From Lunularia cruciata (lineage: Eukaryota; Streptophyta; Marchantiopsida; Lunulariales; Lunulariaceae): a DNA stretch of 64,000 nucleotides. Position numbers and translations under genes: made by a program. The DNA lies in assembly GCA_948567375.1 (NCBI GenBank), contig OX419760.1, forward strand, positions 24,056,001 to 24,120,000. Direction: 5' to 3'. Below the pieces are notes generated by a model. The model was not told the DNA's origin and searched no databases. It saw only the letters and a program-made list of their open reading frames with translations. Shown piece after piece: positions 35,055-47,100 of this stretch; position 1 is the stretch's first letter; every line of letters begins with the position of its first letter.

Positions 35055-35501
35055 TGTAATCAATTTATTTATACCACTCAAATCAACTCAACTTAGATAA
35101 GTACTTAATTTTTCACTCTATAAACTACCAACATTGATTACAATCAAACCACACCCACTCTAGCTAAGAGAATCTAGGTGACGCTCGCCGGCCTTTGTCC
35201 ACCATAGCTAGGAACTCAAAGGCTCAACATCAAAGAAGTGAGCTCTCTGGAGCTGCACTTTGAAAATATACCCCCTGGACTTGAGTTAGGTCTCAAACCC
35301 TAACGGTCCCACTGACAGAACACCCAGCAATGCGAACGGTGCAAAGTGACGGTAGGCCCCACCATGAAGTCAATACACTGAATATGAAATCTGACCGTCG
35401 GAAAGTAGTCTTCGAGTAACTTCTAAAATACCTCTAACTACTATCACTGCAACTCTAGTGTCTGAGCAATCTAGATGCAATAATACAAATGGTGTGACAT
35501 C
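35055..35501 (-). mobile_element. LTR of the older (outer) Gypsy element, 5' copy
   Basis: Begins TGTAATCAATTTATTTATAC and ends near GGTGTGACA on the plus strand; matches 24818-25263 with many substitutions, indicating an old insertion. The interval 34413-35054 between it and the repeats has the AT-rich, non-coding look of an LTR-element leader. Confidence 0.75.
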
Positions 35502-37800
35502 ACAACTATACAAGTTGAAACCCAAATATCATAGAAAACATACCACAGATTATGTTCATGGTAAAAGTTTCTAGTAAGGTTATAATCTTGCTCTTAGACG
35601 GAGACTAACTAACATGATATAAATGCTGCTAGTTATTCGAAAATTATTCCTGATGGGTCATGGTAGAATAACTTCATGTAAGTATTACAGGACAGATCTC
35701 GATTAAGTATGTAGGTTCGTCACTGTACAGCAGATTTCGACATTTAGATTCGACATTTAGATTGATACAAGTGAAGTCATTGCAAGTAAAGCCCCATAAC
35801 ATTAACCATCTTCTCACTTCACACTACAAATCTTGAATATGATATAGAAAATAACCGGCCGGAAGATTTAACCAACCTTGAACAGTTTCCAATACTCTTA
35901 CAAATGCAGACTTTGAAATAAAGAAGACTTCATTATAACTCACTCATCTACAGTTCAGTGAGAAGTGAGCAATGTTTGAACCATTTTACGACATACAGCT
36001 CCTATTGAGAGCGAACCGTGTCTCCTACTATTGTCGTCCCTCTTCTTGCTCCTTGAGTCTTGCTTGGTGCATTTTGAACGTTTGATTCTAGTGCCATGCT
36101 TAAGTGCGGCCAACCGATCCTGATGGATAGCTCACACGAGAGCTAAATACATCCAAACGACAGTTAAATGTGATAGTCCTTGATGAAGTCAAAAGTCTCA
36201 TTCCCAAAGATTGACTGACGTTGCCCAAAGTTTATGGTGAGTGCAGTGGGGGACCACTCTTGTCTATAATAATGCAGGAGTTTTACTGATTCAACTCTAA
36301 GGTGGTTTCTAGACAATCTGTCTAGTGGATAGATCCGTTTCTAACTTGCTTTATTCCTTTATTCTATCATCGTTTGTGCACATCTCGACGTGCGTCAAGC
36401 TAGTTTCAAGCGCACCCTAATCTAAAACCACTCTGGATGAGGAATATTGACAAGTATATCTTCCACGTGCTTTATCCTTGAGAGGAGATACTGGATAGCA
36501 CGACTGAGAAAAGAGCCATGTAGTGAGAAAAAAACATGTATTTATCTCTAAGGAGAACCTTAACTTTCGTGGCCAAACTTGACTAATCCCCATGGTGAGA
36601 ACGGACGTATATTTGCACTTTCTGGTGCGATATTACAATAGGATCGATAACTTTTGAATGATCGAAGTACTTAGTGTAGTCAAAGTTCATCGATTATCTC
36701 GTAAACGCAGACGGTGGTGCACTCAGTCTAGCAGATTATTCAATGATGGAAGAATCAAAAAATTTCTTCTCATGTTCTAACAATAAGTAACAAGAACAAG
36801 AATGGAACCAACCAACTTCCCTAGACTCATATGAAGAATATACGCCGAGGATATGCTCAATCTTGACTACAATATATTAAGACCTGTATGTCCAGTACAC
36901 TGAACTGTTGATTGACCTTTACTCCATCAAATTTAACCCGTGGTCAAGAGCAGTCGTTTAACTTACGGCAATGCACATCATCAAACTTAATACCTGATCA
37001 AGAGCAGTCGCTTAACTTAACTTACTGCCCTAAAGTTAAAGATCTGTGCTGTACTTAGAAATTTTGACGTATCGATACGGACTTCCGTGATGTCACGACT
37101 CGCGTTCTAGCTGAACGTGGCATGCTCTGAAGCCCGTGTTGCTTACTGTACGCTTTCATCGTCGAAAATTGTAGACAGAAACAAGCAACTGGAAACTTTA
37201 GGACTATGTTAAATGAAACCTTGGTTAGAAGTTAATCGTGTTGCTAATTTCATCAGAACACGATATGCTGTAGTGGTTTTGCAGTCTACACAGAACACAA
37301 TCACATTACATTGACCATCTTCATTAAATTTTGTTAAATGTCGATATTGTTCAGGAATGTGATATGAAATCGACAGAATGCGACTGAAATCGTTTTGCAG
37401 ATTGAACCATGGTACTTTTGAGGATTTACCAAGCAAGGACTATATCTGTATTAGTTCCTGATTATACTAGTTACAAAATCGTAATGTAAGTAGAGTTTGA
37501 CCAACTAATCAAGCAGTAGGCAAGTAGTCTTATGGTTATAATCTGTCTCTTCCCTGTTCTTTGTTAGAGCACATTGTGGTCTTTGCTCTATTTTTGCTTA
37601 GACAGATGCCAACCCTCAATACCTTGTCCTTCGAGTCCACCCTTTAAGAAATATTCTTCATTCTGGATATTAAAAGAAATTTAATTAAAAATAATAATTT
37701 AATCAACATTTAATAGAATCATTCATTCCTTTGTTTATTTCGTCTTTTTAAACACCCATGTTTTATCCATAGAAATGCATTTGATGTTGTATTTTAACTG
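35502..37800. other. Intergenic, no gene recognised
   Basis: Only short ORFs without family features occur (for example minus 37209-37436). No copy of the window's repeat families was recognised here. Confidence 0.45.
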
Positions 37801-38456
37801 TGGATAGTGACGTTTCTTTCCGGACCCCAACCGCCGTAAAGGACGGAGATGTGATTACTGTAATCAGGTTTATGACGGTAATCAACATGTGCGACTTTTG
37901 GAAAGTCGATGGGGACGGAAAGTCGTGTGTAAGTTTTGGGTCGTCCGTCCGGCCGTCCGCGAGCTGGTGAGCGAGAAGAGCATTGAGTGAATCACGAGCG
38001 ATTACTCCGGCGCTTGTGAACGCTGGTCTGGTCGTGGCGGATCACAGATCGGAAGCTTTGCATTGCATGTAGACAACAACAACAACGAGAGAGGTAGAGA
38101 GAGCGGTGGCTCACACTGGTCACAGGGGTATTGAAGTGCAGCTGCTGCTGTTCTGTTCTTCCTTGATCCGGTTGCTTGTCGGATTGATTCCTTCATTTCT
38201 AGACCGATTTCGATGTCCGGACGAGGTCACAGATAATTCTATCTCGCTTCATGTAGTGACGGATTGGTGTTCCTATTCCGCGGATCGGGATTTCTCCGTT
38301 CTGATTGGGAATTGTGTCTTTTTTGTGGTCGTGGGAGTGGTGCTTTGTGTAGGGATAAGAATCGAGGTTGTTTGGGAATTGTGGAATTAGCTGTGTTGTA
38401 GTTATTTTTTTGCGCATTTGGTCGGAGGCCCCTCTGTTGTGAGACAGTAGGGCAAG
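37801..38456 (+). promoter_or_regulatory. Promoter and 5' UTR region of ERD2
   Basis: GC content rises from about 37810. The stretch includes a GATTACTGTAATC palindrome (37852-37864), an ACAACAACAACAACGAGAG repeat-rich leader at about 38073 and a T-rich segment (38391-38410) before the start codon. The transcription start was not assigned. Short ORFs here are probably leader noise. Confidence 0.4.
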
Positions 38457-41400
38457 ATGAATATCTTCAGATTGGCTGGAGATATGACTCACTTGATGAG
38501 TATACTGGTGCTTCTTCTTAAAATGCATACGATCAAATCATGTGCCGGTATGGTCCTGCCTTGAGCCATGTCGCTCCTTGCGTCTAGATATGTCATTCTG
38601 GCTTACCGCATTAACTGTATTTAATCATTGTATGTAAAGCGTGGAAGTTAGCCCTCGATCAGGTTCAATGTGGCTCCCGGATGGTCTCCATAGGTGTCGG
38701 GAGCTTCTAGCTAGTCAGCTTCGAATGTTTGGAGTTTCCTCGTTTGTCATTAGTTTTTGTCCTGTCTGATAGGTTGCTCTGTGAATTCATCTAGAATTGA
38801 AACGCAGTAAAGTGCTTTCCGGGCCGGCGCTTGTGGAGAATATGTTATGAACTCGATCTGCTCTGAAGCAGCACAACTCATTATTCTCTGTTTCTCGTTC
38901 GACTTGTGCTAGGTATCTCCCTTAAGACACAAGAACTTTACGCCCTAGTATTTCTTACTCGATATCTCGACATTTTCACGGACTTCGTTTCCGTGTACAA
39001 CACAGTCATGAAATTGGTATTCCTAGGGACGTCATTTTCTATTGTGTGGTACATGAGGCAGCATAAGGTGGTCAAGCAGTCATATGACAAGGATCATGAC
39101 ACGTTTCGGCACTACCTTCTCGTCATACCGTGTTTTATACTGGCCCTACTGATAAACCACGAGTTCACGGTTCGCGAGGTAAGCTCCTTGGGTCTTGAAG
39201 GTATTGGCCTTGATTCCTGGGATATAACATGACATAGTACTTATGGCATGCCAATAACCTTCTATGGCCGGCCAGAATGATTGCTAGGCACCTGGAGTTG
39301 AAAACGAAATTAATGTCGACAATAAGTAGCCGTGCAGTACTGCAATCTATGTTCTTGAGTTGAGACGAATTTTTACGAGTTGACTTGGAAGAGGCTTCTT
39401 AGTTTTGCTTAGATTCCTCTATTGATTGAGATTATTATGAATTGAAGCACTGCTGCATCACATTTCACCTATTTTGATCTTTTAACTTTTTGATGGAGTG
39501 GGAAGGATCCTGGTCAAGTAGGAACGTCTACCTTGTTCTGGATCCAATCATCAGTTTAGAATCTACTCATTCCCTTGACTGGAACGTATGAGCAGGTCCT
39601 ATGGACATTCTCGTTGTACCTGGAAGCTGTGGCGATTATTCCACAACTCGTTTTGCTGCAAAGAACCAAGAACATTGACAATCTAACTGGACACTATGTG
39701 TTCTTTCTTGGGTAGGCTGAGGGTCCTTTGCATGATATTTCATTGTTTGCTCCATTCCTACGGATGATTCTTTAGTCAAGTTAGCAGTTCTTTGTCTGAG
39801 ATGAGGGACAGTGAAAGCAATACCCTTTCGAAATTGTACAGCGCAGTGCACATTAAGGTCTAGTAGTATTTGCCAATGAAGTCCCTGGACATTACGAAAA
39901 TATTTCCTTCAGAACCGCAAATCTAAACAATTATATATTTCTCTTGAACAGTGCTTATCGGGGATTGTATCTTCTCAACTGGATCTACCGATACTTCACC
40001 GATAGCCATTACCGCCGACGTGGAATCAGTAAGTGACATTTTCTGAATTTGAAAGCACTTCCATTTGTCTGAAGTAAATTTCTTTTACTTTCTGTTCTGT
40101 TTCTTACATAAAACTGAAAGTAAGGTCGCATATAAAGTTGCATTTTATAATCTAACTTCGAGCTCTTTGTTGCCAGCATGGGCTTCTGGAATTGTACAAA
40201 CTCTTCTGTACGCAGACTTCTTCTATTATTATATCAGAAGGTATGTATGCCTGATTAATTTCTTGGCTCAGAAAAAATGCTTATGCAGTTTCCTCGTGAT
40301 CTATTTAGCCGTTTTAGGGTTGCTGAGATCGTACCATACCTATTTGGTACGTGCAAGTATAAAGATAATCTTAGTGGATTCTGACACTTACCGGAGGACC
40401 TGAAATGGTGGGAAAGCCCTCAGAGCCGTAACCTCTGATTATTGAAAGTAGGGACAAGACCTCATTCCATTTGCCTAGTAAAAGTTTTTCAAGAAACACC
40501 TTCAGTTCAGCTTTGGGCTTTGACACCTGGGTACCCTTTCCCTTCGTCAAGGCGGCAAGTCTTCAGCATAACTGCTCATGACAACATAATAAGGCAGTTG
40601 AGCTGGTTTCTAGGTGGTGGGTACATGAAACTCAGCACTTTTCAGTTTGCCTCTCGTGGTATCCAGGCATGCCGTAGCTCTGCAATATTTCAGAGCGATG
40701 GATATTGTAGGATAAACATATTTAGGTAGACAAAAGAAACCGAAGCGTATTGGCGATTCACGATTTGATTATGGTTGGGAGTGTTAATTCTAGTTCTACT
40801 TCACTGAAGGACGATACTTTAGGAACTTCGTTATTCTTGGTTATGCTTTAATCAAGCATTTGCGTAAACCTTTAGTAGAGCCTCAAAGACTGGACAGAAG
40901 GAAGTCCACTTAACTACTATTTTGATCTTTTGGACTGAGGATTTCAAATCTGCATAGCTGAGCTGAAAGTAAGAACAGACCCCAAACCTATAACAAGTTT
41001 GGAAGGCCCAGTCAATAGATCTCTAGAATAAAGGACTTAGCATCCGGCATGATAGGCGAGATTTGTTTCAGTGCCTTGTTTAGGTACATTCTTGCTGTTT
41101 GGCAGGTCGACAATGAGTATCCAAAGTCCTCGAGGATGCGACGTTTGATATAGTCCGTCGTTTCCAGATTTGCGTGGTTGAACGTCTATAATATATGTGA
41201 TCATCGTTTACTAGCATATGCTTGGACAACGCATTGTAATTGATACCTGTGTAGTTTTTGGGGGGTTATCAAAGAAGTATTAGATTATCCTAGGAATGAT
41301 GCCAGTTGACTTGCTTTCAACCTTGTCCTTTTATGTAAGGCGTTTGTGCACTGTCTGTTCCTTGATTGTATATGGCACGAAGTCATCTATATCTAAGGTC

Positions 41401-41466
41401 ATTTATTTAATCTTGTGACAATTGTGCAGCTGGAGGAGAAATGAGAGACTAAATCTACCAGCTTAA
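38457..41466 (+). CDS. ERD2: ER lumen protein-retaining receptor (KDEL/HDEL receptor)
   Basis: This multi-pass Golgi membrane receptor returns escaped H/KDEL proteins to the ER by COPI retrieval. Exons joined by hand: 38457-38547, 38913-39178, 39596-39711, 39952-40028, 40177-40240 and 41430-41466, giving 216 residues against about 215 in the family. Visible hallmarks: start MNIFRLAGDMTHLMSILVLL, SCAGISLKTQELYALVFLTR YLDIFTDFVSVYNT, SYDKDHDTFRHY, LYLEAVAILPQLVLLQRT-like (here AVAIIPQL), NIDNLTGHYVFFLGAYRGLY, ADFFYYYIRSW and a C-terminus ending LNLPA. The last exon has only 37 nt and follows a 1.19-kb intron. Reading on past the 40241 donor would instead give an unrelated tail. Introns are GT-AG throughout. 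A decayed promoter is not suggested, and the gene appears intact. Confidence 0.95.
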
Positions 41467-42499
41467 GTTTCAAGATAGCTGTCATCAACGCTGGAGACCA
41501 ATTTTGCGTGGTCACCACTCTTATTCAGAATGTAGATTGGCGACATGTCCAGGGAGCTGTTGTCCACACTTTTCCCTGCATTTGATACTTGCACTGTAAT
41601 TTAAGCAAGACGTATCCTTGGACTTGGACCATTTTTGTTATGACACGGTAGAGTTGAGACAATCTCTTATTCCTGCCACAGATGGTAGATTCATTGGTTG
41701 AGATCAAAACTTCCCGCAGGTGAGCTGAGAATAAGTTTGCTTGCAAAGAGATCTAGTGGTCTGGAGCCATTAAACGTGATGCAATTTATGAACGAATATT
41801 CATGGAGAAAGTACAGAAGAAATTCAACTTGGGTATAATGTTTGCTGCAATCCGTCGTTTAGCAATTCCGAGAGCTGTGATGCTCTCTGCACAGAGATGT
41901 GAGACTTACCTTATTTGAACCGATGGACAAATCTCGTCGTGGTACTTACAGATAATACTGATGGAAGGGAGTCGCCTCTGTATTAAGCAAGAGCAAGAGC
42001 TCACACAAGCACCAAGCTAGGTGATAGCTCGAGTTACGCTGCATGATGTACTGAATAAGGGTGGTCATTTCAATTGCATTTTCACTATGGTGACTTGCGT
42101 TGGTGCGTGCTTATATGGATATGGAGACTGGTTCCTGCGTTGGTGCATTCGAAGAGTGGTGTCAACCGGTGGAAGCCAATCTTTTAGTATGGATGTCATA
42201 TTGGGGTGAATATCTTCCACAGTTATCAAGTTCAACTTAGGAGGATAGGGCCCCCTACGCGGTCATTGTTTAGGGACGGCTAGAGTTAGGTGTTGGGTGT
42301 TGACTTTATTGCATGGCGTTATTATGCGTTAGTCCAAATACCATGATTGTTCTCGGTGAGTGGATTCTACTTCCTGTCTACGGTTAGCGAACACATTGGT
42401 TCGTCAGCGCTTGTGAATTTGGTGATAGCGCTCGCAACTAACAGGAACTGCCCATCTGTGGAAGGCAGTTCGGAGCTTTTACGTGGAGTTGATGGGAAA

Positions 42500-42536
42500 C
42501 AGGTGGTCGATGCGTGCTTTTCGCATCGACCACCTG
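42500..42536. repeat. Perfect 15-bp hairpin
   Basis: Arms CAGGTGGTCGATGCG (42500-42514) and CGCATCGACCACCTG (42522-42536) pair perfectly around the loop TGCTTTT. Confidence 0.95.
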
Positions 42537-43517
42537 CTTGAACTGTAATACTACTTTGGGATGAACGTCTAATTCGGGGAATCAGTACTTGTCAGAATGA
42601 TGCTGATGACAGGGTGATCACAAACTTTGCCGAAAGTCCTTGGACGGAAGCCAAAAACTACGTATCGTCGAGACAGGATCCGTGGCAACAGTTCTCCGTG
42701 CACCTATGTACACGGATCCTATACCTTTGGATTTTTCTTCTAGTTTATTTTCATCAATAGGTACAAATGTTCTGAGAATTTACGTTAGCTATATTTAGGA
42801 CAAGATGTTTTCTTGTTTCTTGTGTCGCGAGCTTAAGTTCTTTTTCCTGATGCCGTAAACAACACTTCCGAAGTCAAAGGCGACACTTCGTGAATGGAGA
42901 TGAAAGTTCGATCCATTCATTTAGTTTAGTATGGAAGTGAATGTGGTTGCACACGTTCCACTCCGTTCCGAACTTTCTTTCTACAGAAAACATGAGGCTC
43001 TCATTTAGTATGGAACTGAATGTGGTTGCGAATGTTCCACTTAGTACTCATTCTACACTTTCTATAGAACGCATTGGCTCCCCTCTGAGCAATACAAGAC
43101 ATCCGAAACATGTATTAAATGTTTTATCAAACTTCATCCTTGCAAGAGGATCTTGATACATGTGGAAAATTACAAATGCGTCTGCTCCATCATACCAAAA
43201 TAAAACTCATCGGCATTTGTCACTCAAGAAGCATGAGGTCCCTATGGTTGAAATAAACCATGAGATTTTGGGAAATCTCTTATATTATTTTGAAACATGA
43301 TATAATGATTGAGTAACAATCCCCATGTAGGATTTTGAACAACTCACAAGAAGCAACAAGCAAGTTCATTATATTCACTTCTTAATGTGAAGTGACGAGT
43401 TTGATTTATTATTAGGGATGGGATGTTCTAGGGATAATTATCACGTGAACATTGAAGAGTCAAAACGGGGTAAATCTTCTATGGGAATGTAGAAGTGCAA
43501 GTACACGACAGATCTTC

Positions 43518-43564
43518 AGATATGAATCTTGAAAAAAAAACAATTCACATCAAGATTCATATCT
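43518..43564. repeat. Perfect 15-bp inverted repeat with A-rich loop
   Basis: Arms AGATATGAATCTTGA (43518-43532) and TCAAGATTCATATCT (43550-43564) are exact reverse complements around a 17-nt loop starting with eight A. Confidence 0.95.
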
Positions 43565-44100
43565 TGGTGAATACATATGCGAATGAGGTTTGCCTTATCT
43601 CGTTGGAAGCGTCTTCTCAAGTGCTTTTTATTGACACCAAGATCATGGAAAATTAATCTTTAAAAAAGAAGTTATGTTCACTTGAAGTTCAATACAAATG
43701 TATCTTCCTGGCAATGGGACTGCGTGCATGGCTCCAGGACCTACATGCATGGCTGCGGAACTTGCAAGAATGGCTCTTACATGCATGACTTTGGGACCTA
43801 TGGGAAAGCTCTGGGACCACAGGATTGTGAGAAAGCTACTTGCATGTCCCCTACATGTGGAATTGAGTGAGATGATGGGTATCAATTCGTACCAAAAAAA
43901 TATAGTGTTTTAATACATGATCAATCTGCACCACAAGTTCCATAATTAAATAAGGGTCTCAAAGTACAAGTGTATAAATAGTGAAAGTGTTGGTAGTCAA
44001 TTGAAACTTTTACAATTCTTGTTTTACAATTCTTGATCAACTGATCAAGAGTAAAATAAAAATCTTGTGCAATTGTGGATGTAGAAGGCATTGGCCGAAC

Positions 44101-47100
44101 CATATGAAATTTGGTATAATTTATATGCATGTTTTTCTTACCAGATTGATGAATGATTGTGCTCCATCACATAGCTAGATTTGAATTCTCGTTGTTCTTC
44201 AAATTTCTAGTTGCAAATTTTACTCCCAACACTTAAGACCAAACTCTTAGAGATATCAATCATAAAACGTCAACAACCTAAATGATTCTAAGTTTCATAC
44301 TTTCATTTAAGGTATTGGTATGCCTTCTACTAAGGTCATTCAAATGTAGGTGAATTTATACATCTTTTCTATTTTTATGTACTTATAAATGAATTTATAA
44401 AGAGGAACACATGTTAAATATTTGTAATACATTGATTGGATGTTATATATTAAACCAGTGCTTCTTACATAAGTAAGTATAATAGGTATAAATAAGCCTC
44501 AAAACTAAGTATGAAATTTATATCATTTTCAAACTTGTAATCCTTTTAACAATATTTTTAATTTTGAGAAAGTTGGATTTCATCATACCATTCAAGCTAA
44601 ATTATAATCAGTTAGATGATAATAGATGAACTCTGAATTACAGCATATGTTTCCGAATATATAGCAAAAGCTAAGATATTACTTTTAAAACCTGCATTCT
44701 AGCCACTTATTTTAACTTGTTAAATTATTATGATACTATGATGAAATGGACCCAGAATTGTATATAATTATATGAATTTAAGGATATTTCCAATACTTTA
44801 TTGACTTACCAAATTATTCCAGCATAAATTATTAATAAAGTTTTAACTAAGGTTGAAACTATTAAATATATGAAAGTATTACATTTTTTAAGTTATGCAT
44901 AAAAACATACAAATCATCAACTATATAAAGTTAAATATAAATTTAAATATAGGAGCTCTTTCATTCCACAATAACCATATATATGATTTCTATTTATAAG
45001 AGAAGCATGCATATCTTACTCTAAAAATGTACTTTACAGATTTTACTTTATTGTATACTAACAATGTATTGAAAGAAGTATCAAAAATTCTAATTCTTAG
45101 AATAACATTTTAATATTTTTTGTGGATTTTCTTCAAAAAATTTATTTATTTATAAAAGCTACAACTCTTTGTTTATTATTGCATTTTATTTGGGTTGTAG
45201 GTATTACTTAATTATTCTAATATAATTATAAAAATTATAACATATGTCAATATCAAACTACAACTATGAGTATATCTCTTATATTCTTATGATATTTCTC
45301 AATTTCAAATTCTCACTAAACAATACATACTTAAATTATTTTTTTCAAAGCACAACAAATAACTATAATTTGACTAGTAAATTAAGCTTTACACTATATA
45401 CTCTTGTACAATAATTTGATAGTAATATGGTAATCTACCAAGTAATATAGTATTAATTTTATCACAAAAGTTACAGAAAACTTTTAGGAAATACCCTTAG
45501 GCATATTTGTAAGTTTTCACTAAGATGTATTTAGAGACTACATATAAATTTCTTTAGAACTTGATAATTAATAAGATACACAAGGATCTTCTTATAGAAC
45601 AAGGTTAAAAGGTACTAAAGAATTTTTTGAAGGATTGATTAACTTTGCTAAGAAGTTATGATTAACTTTACCTAGAAGCAAACCTATACTTGTTTGAAGT
45701 ATAAATAACAAGGCTTTGTATTATCTCTAAAAGTACATTCCATTCAATTCTTAATCCATCTATTTTATCATCTTTACTTTATCTATTTGGTTTTGATATT
45801 TTATATTGTCCATAGTCTATTGTGTGTCCCTTGGACACCATGAAAGGAAACACTTTGTCTCTTTGTTGTAATACCAAAATCAGATTGGCACACACTAACA
45901 ACTGGTGCATGCTAATGCCCATCCATTTGTATACCATATCACCCAAATTTGACCACTACTAATGTAACAATATGGAATTTACAAAAGAGTTAGTCGAGAC
46001 TAATGAAGTAACAATAGGCCAAATTAGCCAAGAATTATAAGAATATTCTAGAAGCATCTAGGAAACTATTTGGTACCTTCCAAGTATCAGGTAGTTTGCA
46101 TGCAAAGTGGTGACTTCTAGGTGGTGATTTCTAACGGAGAAGCTTCCCAAGAAGCTTCCTAGTTAGCTTAGCTTGCATGCCAAGTGAGTGGCTTCTAGAA
46201 GGGAGCTGCTCGAGAAGCTTCTTGGTTAGTTTGGCTTACACTCTAAGAAGGCAACTTTTAAGAAGCTTCTCAAGACCTTTGTATGTTCCATATGAATACC
46301 AAAGCCCAAGCTCATACTAGGCATTTGGAGTTTCACTCATTCAAGAGTACCAATGTGATCTTTCATTTTGATCTTCCATTTTCCTATTCTCTCCTTGGTC
46401 TTTTACAATTGAGGACCACACCCTATTATATTTATATATTTAAATATAAGTAAAATTAAGAATAGTGTAGATGGAGTTCATAGATCCTATCCAATAACAA
46501 TTTCATATAATTGCATGTCTATGTGATACTTAAAGTATTACTTTCATTATTATTAGTATTACATTTCATTATTACATTATCTTATTTAGTCAGACTTTAA
46601 AGTTTTTGATAATTTCTTCCATATCAAATGAACATATAGTAATTATGGTCAAAACGGATTTGTGGTAAGTACTCTTGACTTAGAAATTAATTCTCTTCAT
46701 TGATAATGATAACAATGGCAAGTAGAGTAAATATCTTTTTGATTCAAGGAATACAAGAAGTTAATTCAGCATCTCAAATGATCAATAATAACATCTACAA
46801 AGTTAATGTGACAATTTTTAAAGAATATTATTGTATATGTTTTAGTAAAACATATTTATATCTATCAAAATCTTTATTACATCTTCACATTATTATATCA
46901 TTGTATGATTAATTGAATATCTTGCAGTCTCATAGATTGTACAAAATAAGAAATTCAATCAACTACACAAGGCAATATATTGCATCTAGGACATTTAGCA
47001 CTTTTGGTAAAGATATTACCTATCATTATAGGTGATACAAATGACAATACACACATGTGGCTATGTGAAAGAAGATATAATTGTATTTCAATTTGGAGAA

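Larger units (their letters stand above)
41467..44100. other. Intergenic, no gene recognised
   Basis: It contains the probable ERD2 3' UTR, two perfect hairpins (listed separately), paired GGAA(C/G)TGAATGTGGTTGC repeats near 42930 and 43013, and an imperfect minisatellite at 43725-43830 built on (C/A)TGCATGGCT..GGGACC. ORFs across these repeats have no visible domain. Confidence 0.45.

Noticed and set aside
40065-40403. An unspliced ERD2 end running to a stop at 40401-40403
   Set aside because: A good donor at 40241 and the 37-nt exon at 41430-41466 restore the conserved SW...LPA ending and the normal 216-residue length.
43725-43830. A small gene from the overlapping ORFs near 43.7 kb
   Set aside because: The ORFs arise from an imperfect minisatellite (GCATGGCT..GGGACC), open in several frames at once.
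45958-46412. A target duplication around the LTR at 45963-46407
   Set aside because: The flanks ACTAA and ATTGA differ at two of five positions; not claimed.
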